A DNA stretch of 64,000 nucleotides from assembly GCA_947650285.1 (NCBI GenBank), contig CANTFL010001487.1, positions 1 to 64,000 on the forward strand, in the 5' to 3' direction. Below are positions 1-12,620 of the stretch, one piece after another. This stretch comes from Hyaloperonospora brassicae. Its lineage: Eukaryota; Oomycota; Peronosporomycetes; Peronosporales; Peronosporaceae. How positions within the stretch are numbered: position 1 is the stretch's first letter; each line of letters opens with the position of its first letter. Position numbers and translations under genes: made by a program. The notes below the pieces were generated by a model. It had not been told where the DNA came from. It ran no database searches and saw nothing but the letters and a program-made list of their open reading frames with translations.

Positions 1-153
1 TACATCTGCAGTCTATCTAGATGCCTTGGAACACGTGGCCCCACTTATCTTTATTACCAATCAAAGCCATGCATCGATGGGAGACTTTAAAGGTACGAAT
101 GGAAAAATGTAACACGAATCGTTTTTTCACAAAAATGTCACGACGATACACAG

Positions 154-1746
154 CTACTCATAGCTTCGGGCTATCTTGCTCTTTGAGTACAAACAGAATC
201 GACGACGAAGACCGTTCGACCGGAGATTGCTGGAAAAGGCCACGAACATCGTTGCGGTGACGACAATGACGAAAAATCCAGCCGGGAAAACAAATGCCGA
301 ACCAAAGCCGTGAACCCCGTGACGTAGCTTGGCTTCCAAAGCTCCCGCATTCTCTCCCGCGATGTACGCTGCGTGTTCGATCAGAGAGACAGTATCTCGA
401 AGTTTGTGCTTTTTCACTTTGAAACCATCAGCTTTCTTCGTCTCTTTCGTCGTTGACCCTGCATTTCCATCCTCCTTGTCTTGACTGTGCAGCTTCCAGC
501 TGTGGCCAACCGTCGTTTCCACTTCTGTGGCATTCTGATACGGAACCCAATGCAGTTGCCCGCAGGAGTTGGTCTCGTTCATCCAGCCATCGAGAGAGAT
601 GTTTGCAAACGCGAGGTACTGCTCAAAAGACCGCACTTTGCCAAAGCCGTACTTCTCAAACTCATACGTGTCAACGAGTCCCTTAATAGGCAATCCAAGA
701 CGGAGTCGAACACGGTTGCGGGCCATTGTCGCATCAATGCCTTTCTTTACGAAATCTATTGGTGTCGTCCAAAAGCTCGCGGGCTTTTCCGAGTAGTTGT
801 GGTACAGGACATTGCCAAGTCTACTCGGGGAGTACAAGTCGTAGCCGTGTGTCCAATAGTTGGCCGATCGCAGAAACTCCTCGCCATCCCAAAGCCATGG
901 CGTATGCGAGTCAACAAGTACCTTGCGCTCAGCGTGGCATTTGCTAAACGAGTAGCCGCCACCCCACAGAGCTGCCATTTGTGGCATCCACGAGTCGCTG
1001 ATCATACTAGCCCCAACGATACGTGTGAGATTACTTGTTTCCCCTTTTACGGTCGTGCAGAGATGAGGGATCGAGTTGTAGATTGCATTGTCCCCATTGT
1101 CCTTGATCATGAAATCGTGCGGGTGATGTGGGTAGATCGTCATGACAGCCATCTCATTGTTTATCGAACCCCAGTCCGCAACGATGTTCTCGTCCCACCG
1201 GTTTGTGAAAATAGTGTGGGCGTCAACCTGCAGACAGAATTCTTGGTCACCAACGAGTTTTTGCTGAAGATGACGTGCCGTGGTGCATCCAGCCGATTCT
1301 CCAGCGTCCCTTGTATCGACTGTAATCAGGGACTTGTATCTGCAATTCGTGTCTTCCGGCCACTCTTCAGCTGCCAATTTGCAGTATTCACCCAAGCAGG
1401 TAGAATCCCCTTTGTAGACTTGTTCCAGAATTCCAAAGTGCAGACGCTCGGGATAAGTAGCTCGCTTGAATGCAGTAAAGAGCGTCTTGCCACAACGATA
1501 GCCGTCTCGATAGGCAGAAGAGCCGATGAACATTTCGAAAGTGGCGGGAATGAAGGCTGGAGGTGGTCGCAAGTGGCTCTGTTCTGGAGTGAGTGGTATA
1601 TGTTGTACTCTTGGGTTCAACTTGGCCGACTTGGTCCACTTGTTCCACGAGAGTGTAGAAAAGGCAGTTTCCATGCCTGGGTTCACATCCACGGTTGCAA
1701 CAGTTAAGGCCACTAGTGCTGCAGCAGTCGTCACGAAGCTCAACAT
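154..1746 (-). CDS. GlcNAc-transferase-like glycosyltransferase (Skp1 GnT1-type, PF11397 family)
   Basis: Predicted 530-aa glycosyltransferase that would move GlcNAc from UDP-GlcNAc to an acceptor. The family includes the Skp1 hydroxyproline GlcNAc-transferase; the acceptor here is unknown. Visible family features, in order: an IGSSAYRDG segment followed by KTLFTAFKRATYPER, a GDSTCLGEYC segment, the TTARHLQQKL stretch, then FCLQVDAHTIF with the D-x-H metal/nucleotide motif, and later LWDGEEFLRSANYWTHGYDLYSP. A hydrophobic segment directly follows the first Met (LSFVTTAAALVALTV), and a second one near the C-terminus (FVFPAGFFVIVVTATMFVAF) is followed by a basic tail, so the protein is probably membrane-bound in the secretory pathway. 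That differs from the cytosolic Skp1 enzyme. The frame is open upstream to an ATG at 1791. I prefer the ATG at 1746 because an initiator-like TCATTTTCAGACTTTC lies between the two. There are no introns and the frame is intact. Family assignment is confident; substrate is not. Confidence 0.85.
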   Translation of the reverse strand: MLSFVTTAAALVALTVATVDVNPGMETAFSTLSWNKWTKSAKLNPRVQHIPLTPEQSHLRPPPAFIPATFEMFIGSSAYRDGYRCGKTLFTAFKRATYPERLHFGILEQVYKGDSTCLGEYCKLAAEEWPEDTNCRYKSLITVDTRDAGESAGCTTARHLQQKLVGDQEFCLQVDAHTIFTNRWDENIVADWGSINNEMAVMTIYPHHPHDFMIKDNGDNAIYNSIPHLCTTVKGETSNLTRIVGASMISDSWMPQMAALWGGGYSFSKCHAERKVLVDSHTPWLWDGEEFLRSANYWTHGYDLYSPSRLGNVLYHNYSEKPASFWTTPIDFVKKGIDATMARNRVRLRLGLPIKGLVDTYEFEKYGFGKVRSFEQYLAFANISLDGWMNETNSCGQLHWVPYQNATEVETTVGHSWKLHSQDKEDGNAGSTTKETKKADGFKVKKHKLRDTVSLIEHAAYIAGENAGALEAKLRHGVHGFGSAFVFPAGFFVIVVTATMFVAFSSNLRSNGLRRRFCLYSKSKIARSYE

Positions 1747-1765
1747 GTCAGCTGTGCGGTCGAAC

Positions 1766-1781
1766 GAAAGTCTGAAAATGA
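1766..1781 (-). promoter_or_regulatory. Oomycete initiator-like element before the glycosyltransferase
   Basis: The minus strand reads TCATTTTCAGACTTTC, close to the oomycete core promoter (TCAYTYY initiator plus CAWTTT-type flanking element). It lies 20 bases upstream of the ATG at 1746 and downstream of the ATG at 1791, which favours the inner start. The match is by eye and the motif is short. Confidence 0.4.
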
Positions 1782-1881
1782 CATTGGGCATGATGTCCGA
1801 TGGGTCGGTTCGATGCGACTGGTCGCGATATAACGGCCCCTTGCATCATATAACGGTCGTCGGTGACTCTTCACGTTCCGA

Positions 1882-2124
1882 TTACAAACTCGGTCCAGCG
1901 AAACCCACGAGTCGCGCCTCACTGACAGGTTCAACTGCAAATGCATCTGGAGCATATACCTCAAAGTTACCAACAGCTGTTTGAATATGAACACAGTAAC
2001 GGTGATGGTTGTACTTGAACTGATCAAACAAAGCTTCGTATTTTTCGGCCTCGCGTGGGTATGTCAAATAAATCAGTGAGTGATCTGTCACGGCTGCACC
2101 GTCTAGCGCCCGTCTAAATTTCAT
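1882..2124 (-). CDS. Small unrecognised ORF (80 aa) upstream of the glycosyltransferase
   Basis: The ORF has an ATG start and is 80 codons long. Its composition is protein-like, with a block rich in aromatics and His (FDQFKYNHHRYCVHIQ) followed by VGNFEVYAPDAFAVEP. No signal peptide or membrane segment is visible. It sits about 90 bases upstream of the glycosyltransferase on the same strand. It could be a first exon or the truncated end of a neighbouring gene rather than a complete gene. I do not recognise the family. Confidence 0.3.
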   Translation of the reverse strand: MKFRRALDGAAVTDHSLIYLTYPREAEKYEALFDQFKYNHHRYCVHIQTAVGNFEVYAPDAFAVEPVSEARLVGFAGPSL

Positions 2125-5100
2125 TTATGGAAGCGGTTACAACTGCCTGATAGAAGTAAATCAAGGTATTGATTATCACATTTGACTGGTTGTGTGTAAA
2201 CACGAAGTAGAAAAAGTAAGTAGGAAGTTGTCGTATATTTTCATAAAAACATTCATACAATAATCGAATGGAGAAGCCATATTCGACAGCACTTTGTATG
2301 GTGTAACTGCATTTGAAATGTTACTACGTTATACCTACAGCACTAATAAAGCATCTTGGTTTGCCATTCAACAATCTTTCTACATTTTTTGGTACAGCAA
2401 GTACATCGGATGATCGTGCTTTCGAGCATGACTCGGCAAAAATTTCTTGGCTCATTGTTGCATCTGGCCGTTCGCCCAGATCGTTGCGATACTATCATGA
2501 GAATCACCATGATGTCGGTCTTAGTTATGATAATATCGCGCAATTCATCTGCACACAAGTACCATGTAATTGTATAAAGGTCTATCGGGTCAATCGCAAT
2601 ACGCCTACAGGTTACAGCTGCACTGTAAAACGATTCATTCTCGTTCTAGGATTTCGTTTCTGATTACAAGATTATTCATCTACCTTGTTCGCCCATTATT
2701 TTAATGCGTCGTCGACTCTTTGTATGCATACACAACCCGCAGACTTTTAACATTTAAGTTTTTGGTAGTTTTGGCCATTTGTGATGTATGACGTACAACT
2801 CGATAGACGACTTTTATTCATGAAAAGAATATAATATACTTTTTACAAAGTATGCATCTGATTCTACTTCGCAGTAGCCACCTGCTACACCTATTAAGTC
2901 ATTAGGACATCTCGCTGATGTGAAGCGCTTGCCCGGGCTTTTGCAATCGAGAACTTTGGCAGCAATCGCAACCGTTGCGTGGTTATTTATGCACCTGTGT
3001 ATATCTTCGTAAATATTAGGCTTTGCTAAGATCCCCACTCTGGCTATCATGTAAACAATAACTGAATTACGTCATTTCACAATTTACGCTATCACTCTAC
3101 GATTTTTAAGCTTTCAACAGATGCGGTGACAGATAACTTGCATTCCCTAAATTACTTTTTTCGTTGTGAATACCAAAACCCATGATAAGGAACAAATCGA
3201 TATAATCTATCAATCTTCTCGACACTAGCGGTCCGACTATGCTTATAGTTTTTCCACACAATGCTATAGCAATTATTGCAAGCGTCTGATTTGCGCTACG
3301 ATGGGCTAGTCTTGCGAATCGTTTCGATTGCATACTATGCAAAAGACTATTGTGCAGTCTACGTTTCTATCAAATGAAATTGGGGTATGTATGTATTGTT
3401 TATATCGACAGTTTGCGCAAATTATCCTGAGAAAGGTGATCGTTACCTGTTTAATAAAAGGTATCAATTAATGATATGTGATTTCTACACGACCCGATAT
3501 AAACTACTTATTCGTTGAATTAATCAACATGTATACCATTTTCTCCTCTCATTACAGATATTACCTCAAAACCCCTTCACATTTAGTCCCCACTCAAACG
3601 CAGAGAGTTATGACTCTTAGCAACAGCAAAGGGAGACTTAAGATGGAGAATTTTGTAGGAAAGTGAGATGGAAAGTGAATCATCATCTAGCTAGGTCTTC
3701 GTTCGTCTCGTAGTACTACTGTAAGCTTATCGATATCGTCGATTCTACGAAATCAATTACAAAACGAAAAGTCGATTCCATTGTTCCACACAATGACGTA
3801 GTGTCGTCCTTGCCATGTAGTCATTGGTATCGGTAATGAACAACATTACCAATAAAAACTAAAGGTGTGCTGACGCTTTGAACGTTGTCGTACAGTCCCA
3901 ATGTCGTATGATTGTCCGCTACTACTTTATGATGATCTTACCTAACCTCTTTGATGGGATAATGTAGCCATGCGTATGTGCCTTCTGGTAGTAACGTGAT
4001 CGAGAAAATGCTAAACAGCGCCCATTTTGAATTCTCGCCTACACATTGAATGGCCAAGAAAAAATTCAGAACTGGATAGAAATAACAAAAAAAATACTGA
4101 ATCAACTAGTTTGTTTAAGGACCTAAAGTTGGGTTGGTAGTATAGCAGGCGATCATCTAGATGTTTACTCATATATTAATTACCAGAGTAAGATCATGCC
4201 AGATTGGCCCTTTCAGCTCGAGCGACAGAATTAAGGTCTCGACATCAACGAAAACTTCTATTTACTAAACATAAAAGCAGACGCACACTGTTCATAAGTA
4301 TTTTTTAAGACCTTGCGGATAGGATCCACCTTATTCAGGCAAATAATTTGTGATTGACTGGCTTTGTATGTCCTCGATCTACATTCGAGTATAGATTTTA
4401 ATGAATAAAAAAAACTACGCGCTGGAATACTGAAAAGTATTTGTCCTTTCAATTTTTACCAGCACCAACACGAAACGGGGAGGGTATCAGTGTTTTCGGC
4501 TCTAGGCGTTTATGATGCTGTAGGTAGGTTAGAACCTACAAGCAATTAAACTTTACGTCTACAAACTGTGAATTTATCGGTCTTTGCGTAGGACATGGTA
4601 ATGAAAGATATATGTGTCTATATAATATATCACTCCGGCCTGTATGAATTTAACCGCTTTTGATTAGATTGCTGGCATGAATAATTCGATTACAAAGGTT
4701 CAGTAAGTGAGAAGATTCGAGCAAAACAATAAGTGCCAAAAGCGACAAATCGTGAATGTACTGGAATGTAATACGCCTACATGTGTCTGTTCTGGTCTTG
4801 CATGCATCTTGCTAGCTACATCGGCTAATTTACTCCCGTATATGTTGATCAACACATAGATTGCTTTGTCATAAACAAATCAGTTGTCATAGCCCCGCTA
4901 CATTCTCAGATTATAAAATAAAAAAAAGGTATAGAATGCATTGTATTAGATTTTGGAATTCAAGTTGTTTAACGTAGCAATATTGCTCGCTAGTTTTATC
5001 GCTTGTTTTTTAATGTATAGCGAGTTCATCTTTTTAATTTTATTGTTCTATTCTCGATAATAATCGAATCATACGAACGTTGGCTGTATTACGAATTGCA

Positions 5101-8100
5101 TAAAATTATTTTTTGTTTGAGCGCAATTCGGTGCGTACTGAATACTTTAATGTTCGTCTACCTCCAATTATTCAATTTATAGCAGAGGTAAACAAATCTT
5201 GTCGATATCTCTATTATTACATACGTCGAAGTCGGTGGAACAATGAAAAGTGGCGATTTCACGGAAGCGAGATTAGTAAAAGTTAAAAACTATTGAAACA
5301 TTAATCTATACAATCGTAATAAATTTAATAAAAAGTAAGGTAGGTAAGTAAAAGAAAGAACTAGATAGGAGCTATCAAGTCTTTTATAAACCATTCTCAA
5401 CATATCAAACCTGTTTAATATTTCACACCAAACTAAACATCATTAAGGCTATCAAACCGTGTCAAAACAAAAAATAATTAATCGAACAATTGCTCTCATG
5501 CTAATGGAGGTCTTGAATACATTAATAGCGCGACTTTGTTTAAATGAGAAAGTTATCTATGAGTAATATGTAGGCAAGTCGTCATTACAAAATATATTCA
5601 TAACAAGGTTGATAAACGCTTGATACTTTAATTTCAACATATTTTTATGGTACAGGATAAAGTGTTTGAAAGGGGATACATGGTTTAAGAAATTTATCAT
5701 ACATTTAAGTACGCATTATTTATTAAGATGTTCATGTAATATATCAATGATATTTTTGTATGGAAACAAAGTGACGCACGAGCAGGTTAATGTTAAAATG
5801 TTGATGAGCTTAGCAATGAAATATTAAACGTTTATTTGACTTTGCAATTTACATAGGGAATTGGTAATTGCACACTTACAAAGTCACTGGATTAACGCCT
5901 TCTTAAAACAATTTCTAATTGTTGTTAAATGCATGTCCATAACATTTAATAAATGTACACCATGCGTAAAACTGTTGATAATTGAGGATGAATTCACCCT
6001 CTTGTGTATCAAAAAAAATCATTTACACATTTGCTCATGAAGCGACAGTATTGTCGTCAAATACACAGGACGATGTACGTGTCGGGAACGTGTGGGGTTG
6101 CTGACAATTCGCAGATGAGACCATTTGGCTTTTGTGTTATATTTTCAGCTTTTATTTAAGAACGAGCGGCAAATAATGTATTATATCAGGATCTACAGCA
6201 AGATTAAGGATACCAGAATCACCGCTCAAGTACACGGGTTGCCCTGCAGCGTGCAAAGTGCAAAAAACAAAAATTTAAGTCTTTGCGGAAGATTGCGCTC
6301 CTCTCCTAAACGACTGAACGTACATCCCGTAATTGGGCGTGAACGAAGTGCTTCTCGTGATCGGTGAGAAATAGTCGCATAACTTGTGGTTGCAGGGCAA
6401 CAATTTATTGCGACGTGTCAGTACAGATAAAAGGTATTGAGCCGCCTTTTATGCTATAGATGGCATTCAAAAAATTACAAATCTTACTGTTTACTGTCCA
6501 TCTAATTTATGTTTGTCGACAGATGGTAATAATGAAAGTCTTAGCAATAAGGTGTTTCCTACAGGTTACAGAATGTTACGTCATGAGTACAATAAGTATT
6601 GTTTGGGGTCAGATAACGTTTAAAGAAAAGTCTATATTACCAGAAAGTATGGCATCATATGATTCGACATACTAGCTATTCAATGCCAACAATTCTACGT
6701 TAACTAGGTAAATATGCAACCAGTACCGTTGTAGAATCCACAATACGATAATAATATTGCAAGAGGATGAGATTTAAGCAATAGATTATATCTTACCCAT
6801 ACTGTTGGTATATACACATGGCTGTGACTGGAGGGTTTCTCATTATAAATTTACAGGACCTTGCAAGGGTAACGTTGGTGCTGAATTATTGCTGTCAGTA
6901 TCATTGCCGGTGCTTCCAGATGCCTCTTTATAAATATATGGACAAGTTGTTGCAATATACATCCACCCCTTTGGCCCCATACACCCCAATTGCTGGCAAC
7001 TACCGCTTTAACTATTTCGAATTGTGAAGCGTCTCGCTAAGTTGAGCTATAATCTTTGATATGAATACTCGGTAAGCGTTTATGTTTGGCTCCGTTAGGG
7101 CGACATATAACCCTTGCCATTGCCGGATTCACCGTTTGAATGTCTAGACTCCGTCTCTTCAAGCTGGTGTATCATGGGCAGCGGTTCATGGGGAGCCAAA
7201 CAACGATATGCTGATAGCATAGTTTAAGCGAGATCTTTTATATCCATGCTGTCAATGTCTTGTTTTCGTTCCAGACGCAAAACCGTTCGATTAGCTAAAA
7301 CATCTACACGCCTAAGCTTACAATGCGCATGAAAGTCATTAATTTGGAGATGCCTTCCGAGATTCATAGTTATTAGTTTTTTGCACGCGCGGTGACCCAA
7401 ATGTGGTGAAAAATGCGGTAGAACAATTAAGTGGACACACTTGGGAATCATCTAATAGTAAAACTTGCTCGTGTACGTTCATTAGTGCGTATCTTGAAAC
7501 AGAATGAACCATTCCAAAAACAAATTACAACGTGATCATTCCACACTTTAGTTGCAGAACCCCCAAAGACTGTATTTCCTTAGCCACACAATTGAGCAAA
7601 GCAAGCTCAATTCTATTGCACACATCCCATAGGTCCATAAAGATAGCTTTAAAAAACGTTTTCCTTCCGACACGAGCTCCCTACACTATTGACGTGTTCA
7701 CATCGTTATAGTGAAAAATTTATCCGTCCATGCGGATACAAAGCGGGCAATCAATGAGATCCACTGGCGTCGTATGTAAAAAATTACCTTTTTTCTCTCG
7801 GAATATATCTTTATAAAAGCACCCCTACCAGTGTCTACTTCTCTTTTCTATCCGACCGCTTCATCTTTAAGTGGACAGTATTATGAGCTAGCAAGCAAAA
7901 TTGCAGACGAAGCTACATGAGCGTACCACCATCCGATCGTTTGTATACTCGTCCCAACCATCTACAGTAAAATGCTGGTGACAATTTTTGAGCCAATTCT
8001 TCGCAACATGTCAACGACATATTAAATCCTTTGATAGCGAAAAACGGTTTTTATCTCGGGAAGTAATCCATCATCGCAATCGGTTGCAAGCGTAACCGTT

Positions 8101-10080
8101 TCGGTGGCACGTGGCGCGGGGTGTCGTTTCCTAGACCTGATACAACTCTGCAATACGCTCTTGCGCCCATTTGTACGATTTATTGTCTTCTTTCAATTGG
8201 AAAACAAAGCGCATGGAGAATGAAGTATACAAGCTGGAACGCCAACTTTCTGCAGAAATTACATGAAAAATCTAATATTTTTGTACGTTCAGTCCATCAG
8301 CAGCGCATGCGGATATTGGTGCAGAAGATCGATCTCAATTGTATGAGCAATGAAATATGATTCAATTGCCCTTCACAACTACACTAGTACTTAAAATCAG
8401 TATTACTTTCGGCAAAAATCACTCACAAGTGACTTCATCTGTTTCTTTCCTCATAAGATCTCGTACGGATGCTAACTTGTTCGTTGTATACATTCCTTGT
8501 GTGTGCTAATGTCCCTGGGTCCTCTACCCTTAAATCGGCTAAATTCGCCTTCGTGGACACGCCTTAATATCAAGCTCCACCATGGGCGTCAATTTGTGTT
8601 TAGCCGTTGTGCAGATGCATGATAAGCTATATCAAGATTAAATTGGTAGAATACGATCTCTTTTCTTGACTGATAAGTGCAAAAAGTCATCCTTTTTGAC
8701 CCGGGCATCAAGCCGGAGCTTACCGTCGCATATCTTTGTGATACCTTTTACGCTTGCGATGGTCTCCGGACACCCCACGTGATATCCCGCCACGACCGAA
8801 CTTCAACCAATACTTGCAGATACCACTAGATTTTGAGACGGTAACGTGGTACGCTTGAGTGCAAGTAAAAACATATACAGAGATACGAAGACTTTCGTAG
8901 ATGTCGAAGAATTGTTTCAGTGGGGTCAACATGTACGTAAGATTACTTAAAAATTTTACCGTCTTCAGCACTCCAAGAAGTAATCTGAGGAGGCGGTCGA
9001 TCCCTTTTAGCGGACATAATCGTTCACTGAACACATCGTTCATTAGAGTGTTGACTGTCCTGTCTACAAAAAACCCGCGGTAAATAATGTCAGCAAATAA
9101 AGGCGAACAATTAATAACATGAATGCGTACATCTAAAAATTCCCAATAAATACCTTAATATACACACAATTTTTAACATTTATTTTTAGTTTTGAAATAA
9201 GTAGAATGGACAAAGCAAACATTCCAGCGGGTCATAGGTACAACTATTATATAATAAATTTCGTTAAATACTGCTATATGTCATACGTACCATAAGTCGA
9301 GACGTTTATCGTATTTGCAACTGATTAATATAATGGAATTCTTTTAATATTCAGAGCTACTCGTATTACACCTAAGCTTTTTTTGTAAGTCGTAGAGAAC
9401 AATTTAATGTTGCCTTTTGCTAATTAAATTATTTATAAATGCAAGGTTATATAATGAGAATGTTATTAATTATATCTTTAAATATATACATTTTTTATGC
9501 ATGATATTATGGTTTAAAAAAGTTAATTGGTTTGATCTGGCGTAATTACGAGACAATCCGACGAAGCTTCTTGATAAGAGTGTAATATATAGTATGAAAT
9601 TAGGAAAGACACAAAACAAGCTCGATCTGTTTCGGTTAGGTGGTGTCATAGCAATTATATAGTCTGACTTCTGCAGATATGCTGTATCATGTAGATAGAC
9701 TATTAAGTACACAAATTTTTTATCGGTCATTATTGATTAGAAATGACACTTCGAAAAGCACAATTTGATGATTTTACATTGAGCCGGAATAAATACATTC
9801 GGATGGGGTAGAGGACGCATCAAAGGTATTCAGTTTCGATTAAAATCTGTTAACTCTTTAGCTATCTTTTTTTTCGTGCCCTGTATATGTACATATAAAT
9901 GTTTATAAATTTCTTAAACTTTATATTAATAATATATCGAGCCGCCTCCACTACATCATTTTCGTTAATCACCACTCACCTCCATTTTACCTAAATGTGC
10001 ATACTTCTATCGCGCTGTAATTGTCTACATGTAAACTGATTAAAGCTCATCAACTAAAAACAAATTTACGCGAAAGTAAA
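2125..10080. other. AT-rich intergenic tract without recognisable genes
   Basis: About 8 kb of AT-rich sequence with frequent stops in all frames. The longest open stretches (for example 8720-9043, minus) have no ATG-led domain that I recognise. No tRNA, LTR pair or long repeat was seen. I read this as ordinary gene-sparse oomycete intergenic DNA. Confidence 0.6.
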
Positions 10081-10620
10081 TTTTAGTCGTAAAGGTGCGC
10101 GTGCAATCCAAGATCAGCTAGCCAAGTCAAAGACAGAGCTTTGACCCTACGTCTGATTATTGGGTACCTCTATCACCGCCTCTGACACCATGACAGCCAA
10201 ACAGGTGTTCTCGGACGAGAAGACAATTAAGCTCCACGATCTATACTCAAGATTAGACGAGAGCCCCGATGCCGATATTCACTAGTCGATCGTCTCGCAC
10301 AGGCAAACAGATGGGTATGTAACGTGATGTCCCGTCACAAGCCATATCCGTTTAGGCGTCTGTGTCGGAAAGTCAACTTCACGCGCACACCAAAGCCGCC
10401 ATTGATTTATACGTCCACAGCCTCATGAGTCTCGAGGTTAATAGGTTTAGATACGCTGCTTAGTCCTTGAAAAGTTACAATATCGTGTTCATCGATGAAG
10501 TCTTTGGTGTTCGTTAAACAATACCGTTCAGCACATGACATCTACTCAAAACAAGATCTACTCAAACGTAACGTATGTAGACCGCGTGTTCGTAGAGACT
10601 AAAAGAGGTGCAGAATCAAT
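10080..10620 (+). pseudogene. GC-richer island with a short protein-like ORF (decayed coding DNA)
   Basis: The block is clearly more GC-rich than its AT-rich surroundings. It contains an ATG-led 31-codon ORF (10190-10285) with a believable acidic/basic composition, including VFSDEKTIKLHDLYSRLDES, then a stop. Further protein-like but interrupted sequence follows. This is what an old gene or transposon fragment would look like; I cannot name the family. Confidence 0.25.
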
Positions 10621-11088
10621 ATTTATGCGGGTGGCGAAGCTAATTGCTGCGAACTCTTATACTTATACACGGCTTATTCTGGGATCAAGTATCCCCGGGG
10701 TACGCGACTAATTGTGTTGAGCATCTGTCGGCTTCGTGTTACTTCAAATTAGTTTGTTGCTCTTTCATATCGGCGGCTTTTATGTTAAATAGTTTGTTGA
10801 TGTTTGAGTGTTGTATTTATCCATCAAATGTATGGAAATTAGTTTGGCTGTGTTAGTCTGAGAGAATTAAAAATGATAGGTTTATTTTGTAGGGTACCGA
10901 AGAGTCCTCAACAGATTATTAAACAGTATACAGGCGGCACATATCTCGTGTGGTGTACAGAATTTCCAAATAAAGTATTCCATACCCTTTACTTGATTCA
11001 AAGAGGAATAAACCCGACGAGATAAATCGAAGCGCGTCGACGTCGACCAATCATGGCTCGACTAAAGGGATTTCGACGAGTAAAGACC

Positions 11089-11133
11089 TCGACGAATGAA
11101 GGCTCGACAAATGAAGGCTCAACGAAGGAAGAC
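11089..11133 (+). repeat. Short tandem repeat, three 15-bp units, in frame
   Basis: Three consecutive 15-base units of the type TCGACRAATGAAGGC, the third with substitutions, encode S-T-N-E-G, S-T-N-E-G, S-T-K-E-D. The unit length is a multiple of three and the amino acids are conserved, so the repeat arose or was kept in a coding frame. Confidence 0.7.
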
Positions 11134-12608
11134 TTGTCTCGTGAATACTTGACGCAAAAAAATTAGAGAATGAGATAATAAATTGTTCAAAAACTAGGCA
11201 TTGGTACAGGATAATGAGAGCGACGAAGGGGATCTACTCGATAGTCCTTTCGCCGTCAGGAAGAGGGAAAGAGATAATCAATACAGTGCAGAATTTGCTA
11301 AGTTAAAAAACACGCGTACACTTCAAGTAAATCTCTGCGTGGGCTGGATTATGCCTGTCGTCGAACATCGATAGGCACAGGTTGAAGAGGTATCGACTGA
11401 TAGCGCTAAGAGTTAAGAAAGTCTTTAATTGGGCAGCGCTCGCTACTAGAGAAAGACGGAGTCTTGTTGTTGACGAGCCGGGAAATTTAGTGAAGAGACC
11501 ATTGTTAGAATTGTCAATTGACAAGCCGGTGATTCAATAGATGGCACTGTTGAAAGTCTAATCGAGCGACAAGCCGGTGAGCCTCAGCCGAGGGCACCGA
11601 AAATATTCTAGTCGAGCGTACAATGCGCACGGTGACCTGCCAAAACGCGTAAGCGTCGGCTTTCATCCTTTACTGTGAAGTCAAATGAAGAGAAAGGGTT
11701 CGAGACTGCTCAGCTCAGACAGGCCTCTGGAGGAATTAATTGTAAGGAATAGGTTAGGCAAGAGCCACAACTGAACCTTGAAGGGGCGAACCACGTAGGG
11801 ATTTATCGTAACGTACCAGATTGTGTCACCGATTCAACTCGGTGACTATTGTGTTTGTAAGTTAGGACCATTGTACTACCGAATCAACAAAGCACTATAC
11901 CGCACTCCTATTTTGACAACTAATTACTCAGAAAGTCGCTAAAGCGTATCAGTATGATGTGGGTCTTGTCAATGCGCTTATGCGTCGGGGTTTCTTGTCG
12001 CTACAAAAGACGCCATTTTCGGGGTGTAGTCTTGATCGCCCTTTGTAATTTTTTTAGCATTTTACCTATTCTAGGTCGAACTTATCGACACTCACGTTAA
12101 GTGTCTAGTCAATCACCCCCTTGAAAAGAAGTAGAAAATACTTCCGCTTATTGCACGACGGCGCGGCAAGACCTGCGGGTCAAAAGATGTCGATTAAAAT
12201 AAAACTGCTGTAAAGTGGTGATAGCTTGTTTCGCAAGACGATCCCGAGTCTCCACTAAAGCCCGGACGACCGACTTACGGAGGAAGTAATCCGAACCCGT
12301 GCTCTGTGTTTTCATGCTCACCTTCCGTACCCGTCGGTCGGGCGGGTTGCGCTCCTTTTGGTGAACTTGAGCTGAGGCTAAACTTGACTCTTTTAGAGAT
12401 AGGAGTTGATCGGGTGAAAAACTTTTACCGGTAAAACGTAGGAGCGGATTGAATGGGAATTCTTTACTCGGTCGTTTATGTACTTAGCCTCCCTAACAAA
12501 GTCGCCTTTGGCTAGGGGTTGATGCTTGATCCGCGAGCCTTCTGATCACTTAGGTCGTCTCGCGATCTTGGATCTGAACTTGAAGGCTCACTGTGTCCGA
12601 TCGCTCTT

Positions 12609-12620
12609 GTGGGGGGGGGG
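12609..12620 (+). repeat. Poly-G run
   Basis: An uninterrupted run of about ten G residues after TTGTG, unusual in this AT-rich neighbourhood. It may be a slippage site or a base-calling weak point. Confidence 0.6.

Noticed and set aside
481..1707. Long plus-strand open frame (408 codons) opposite the glycosyltransferase
   Set aside because: It is antisense to a gene with clear family motifs and shows no domain of its own; it is a shadow of the minus-strand codon pattern.
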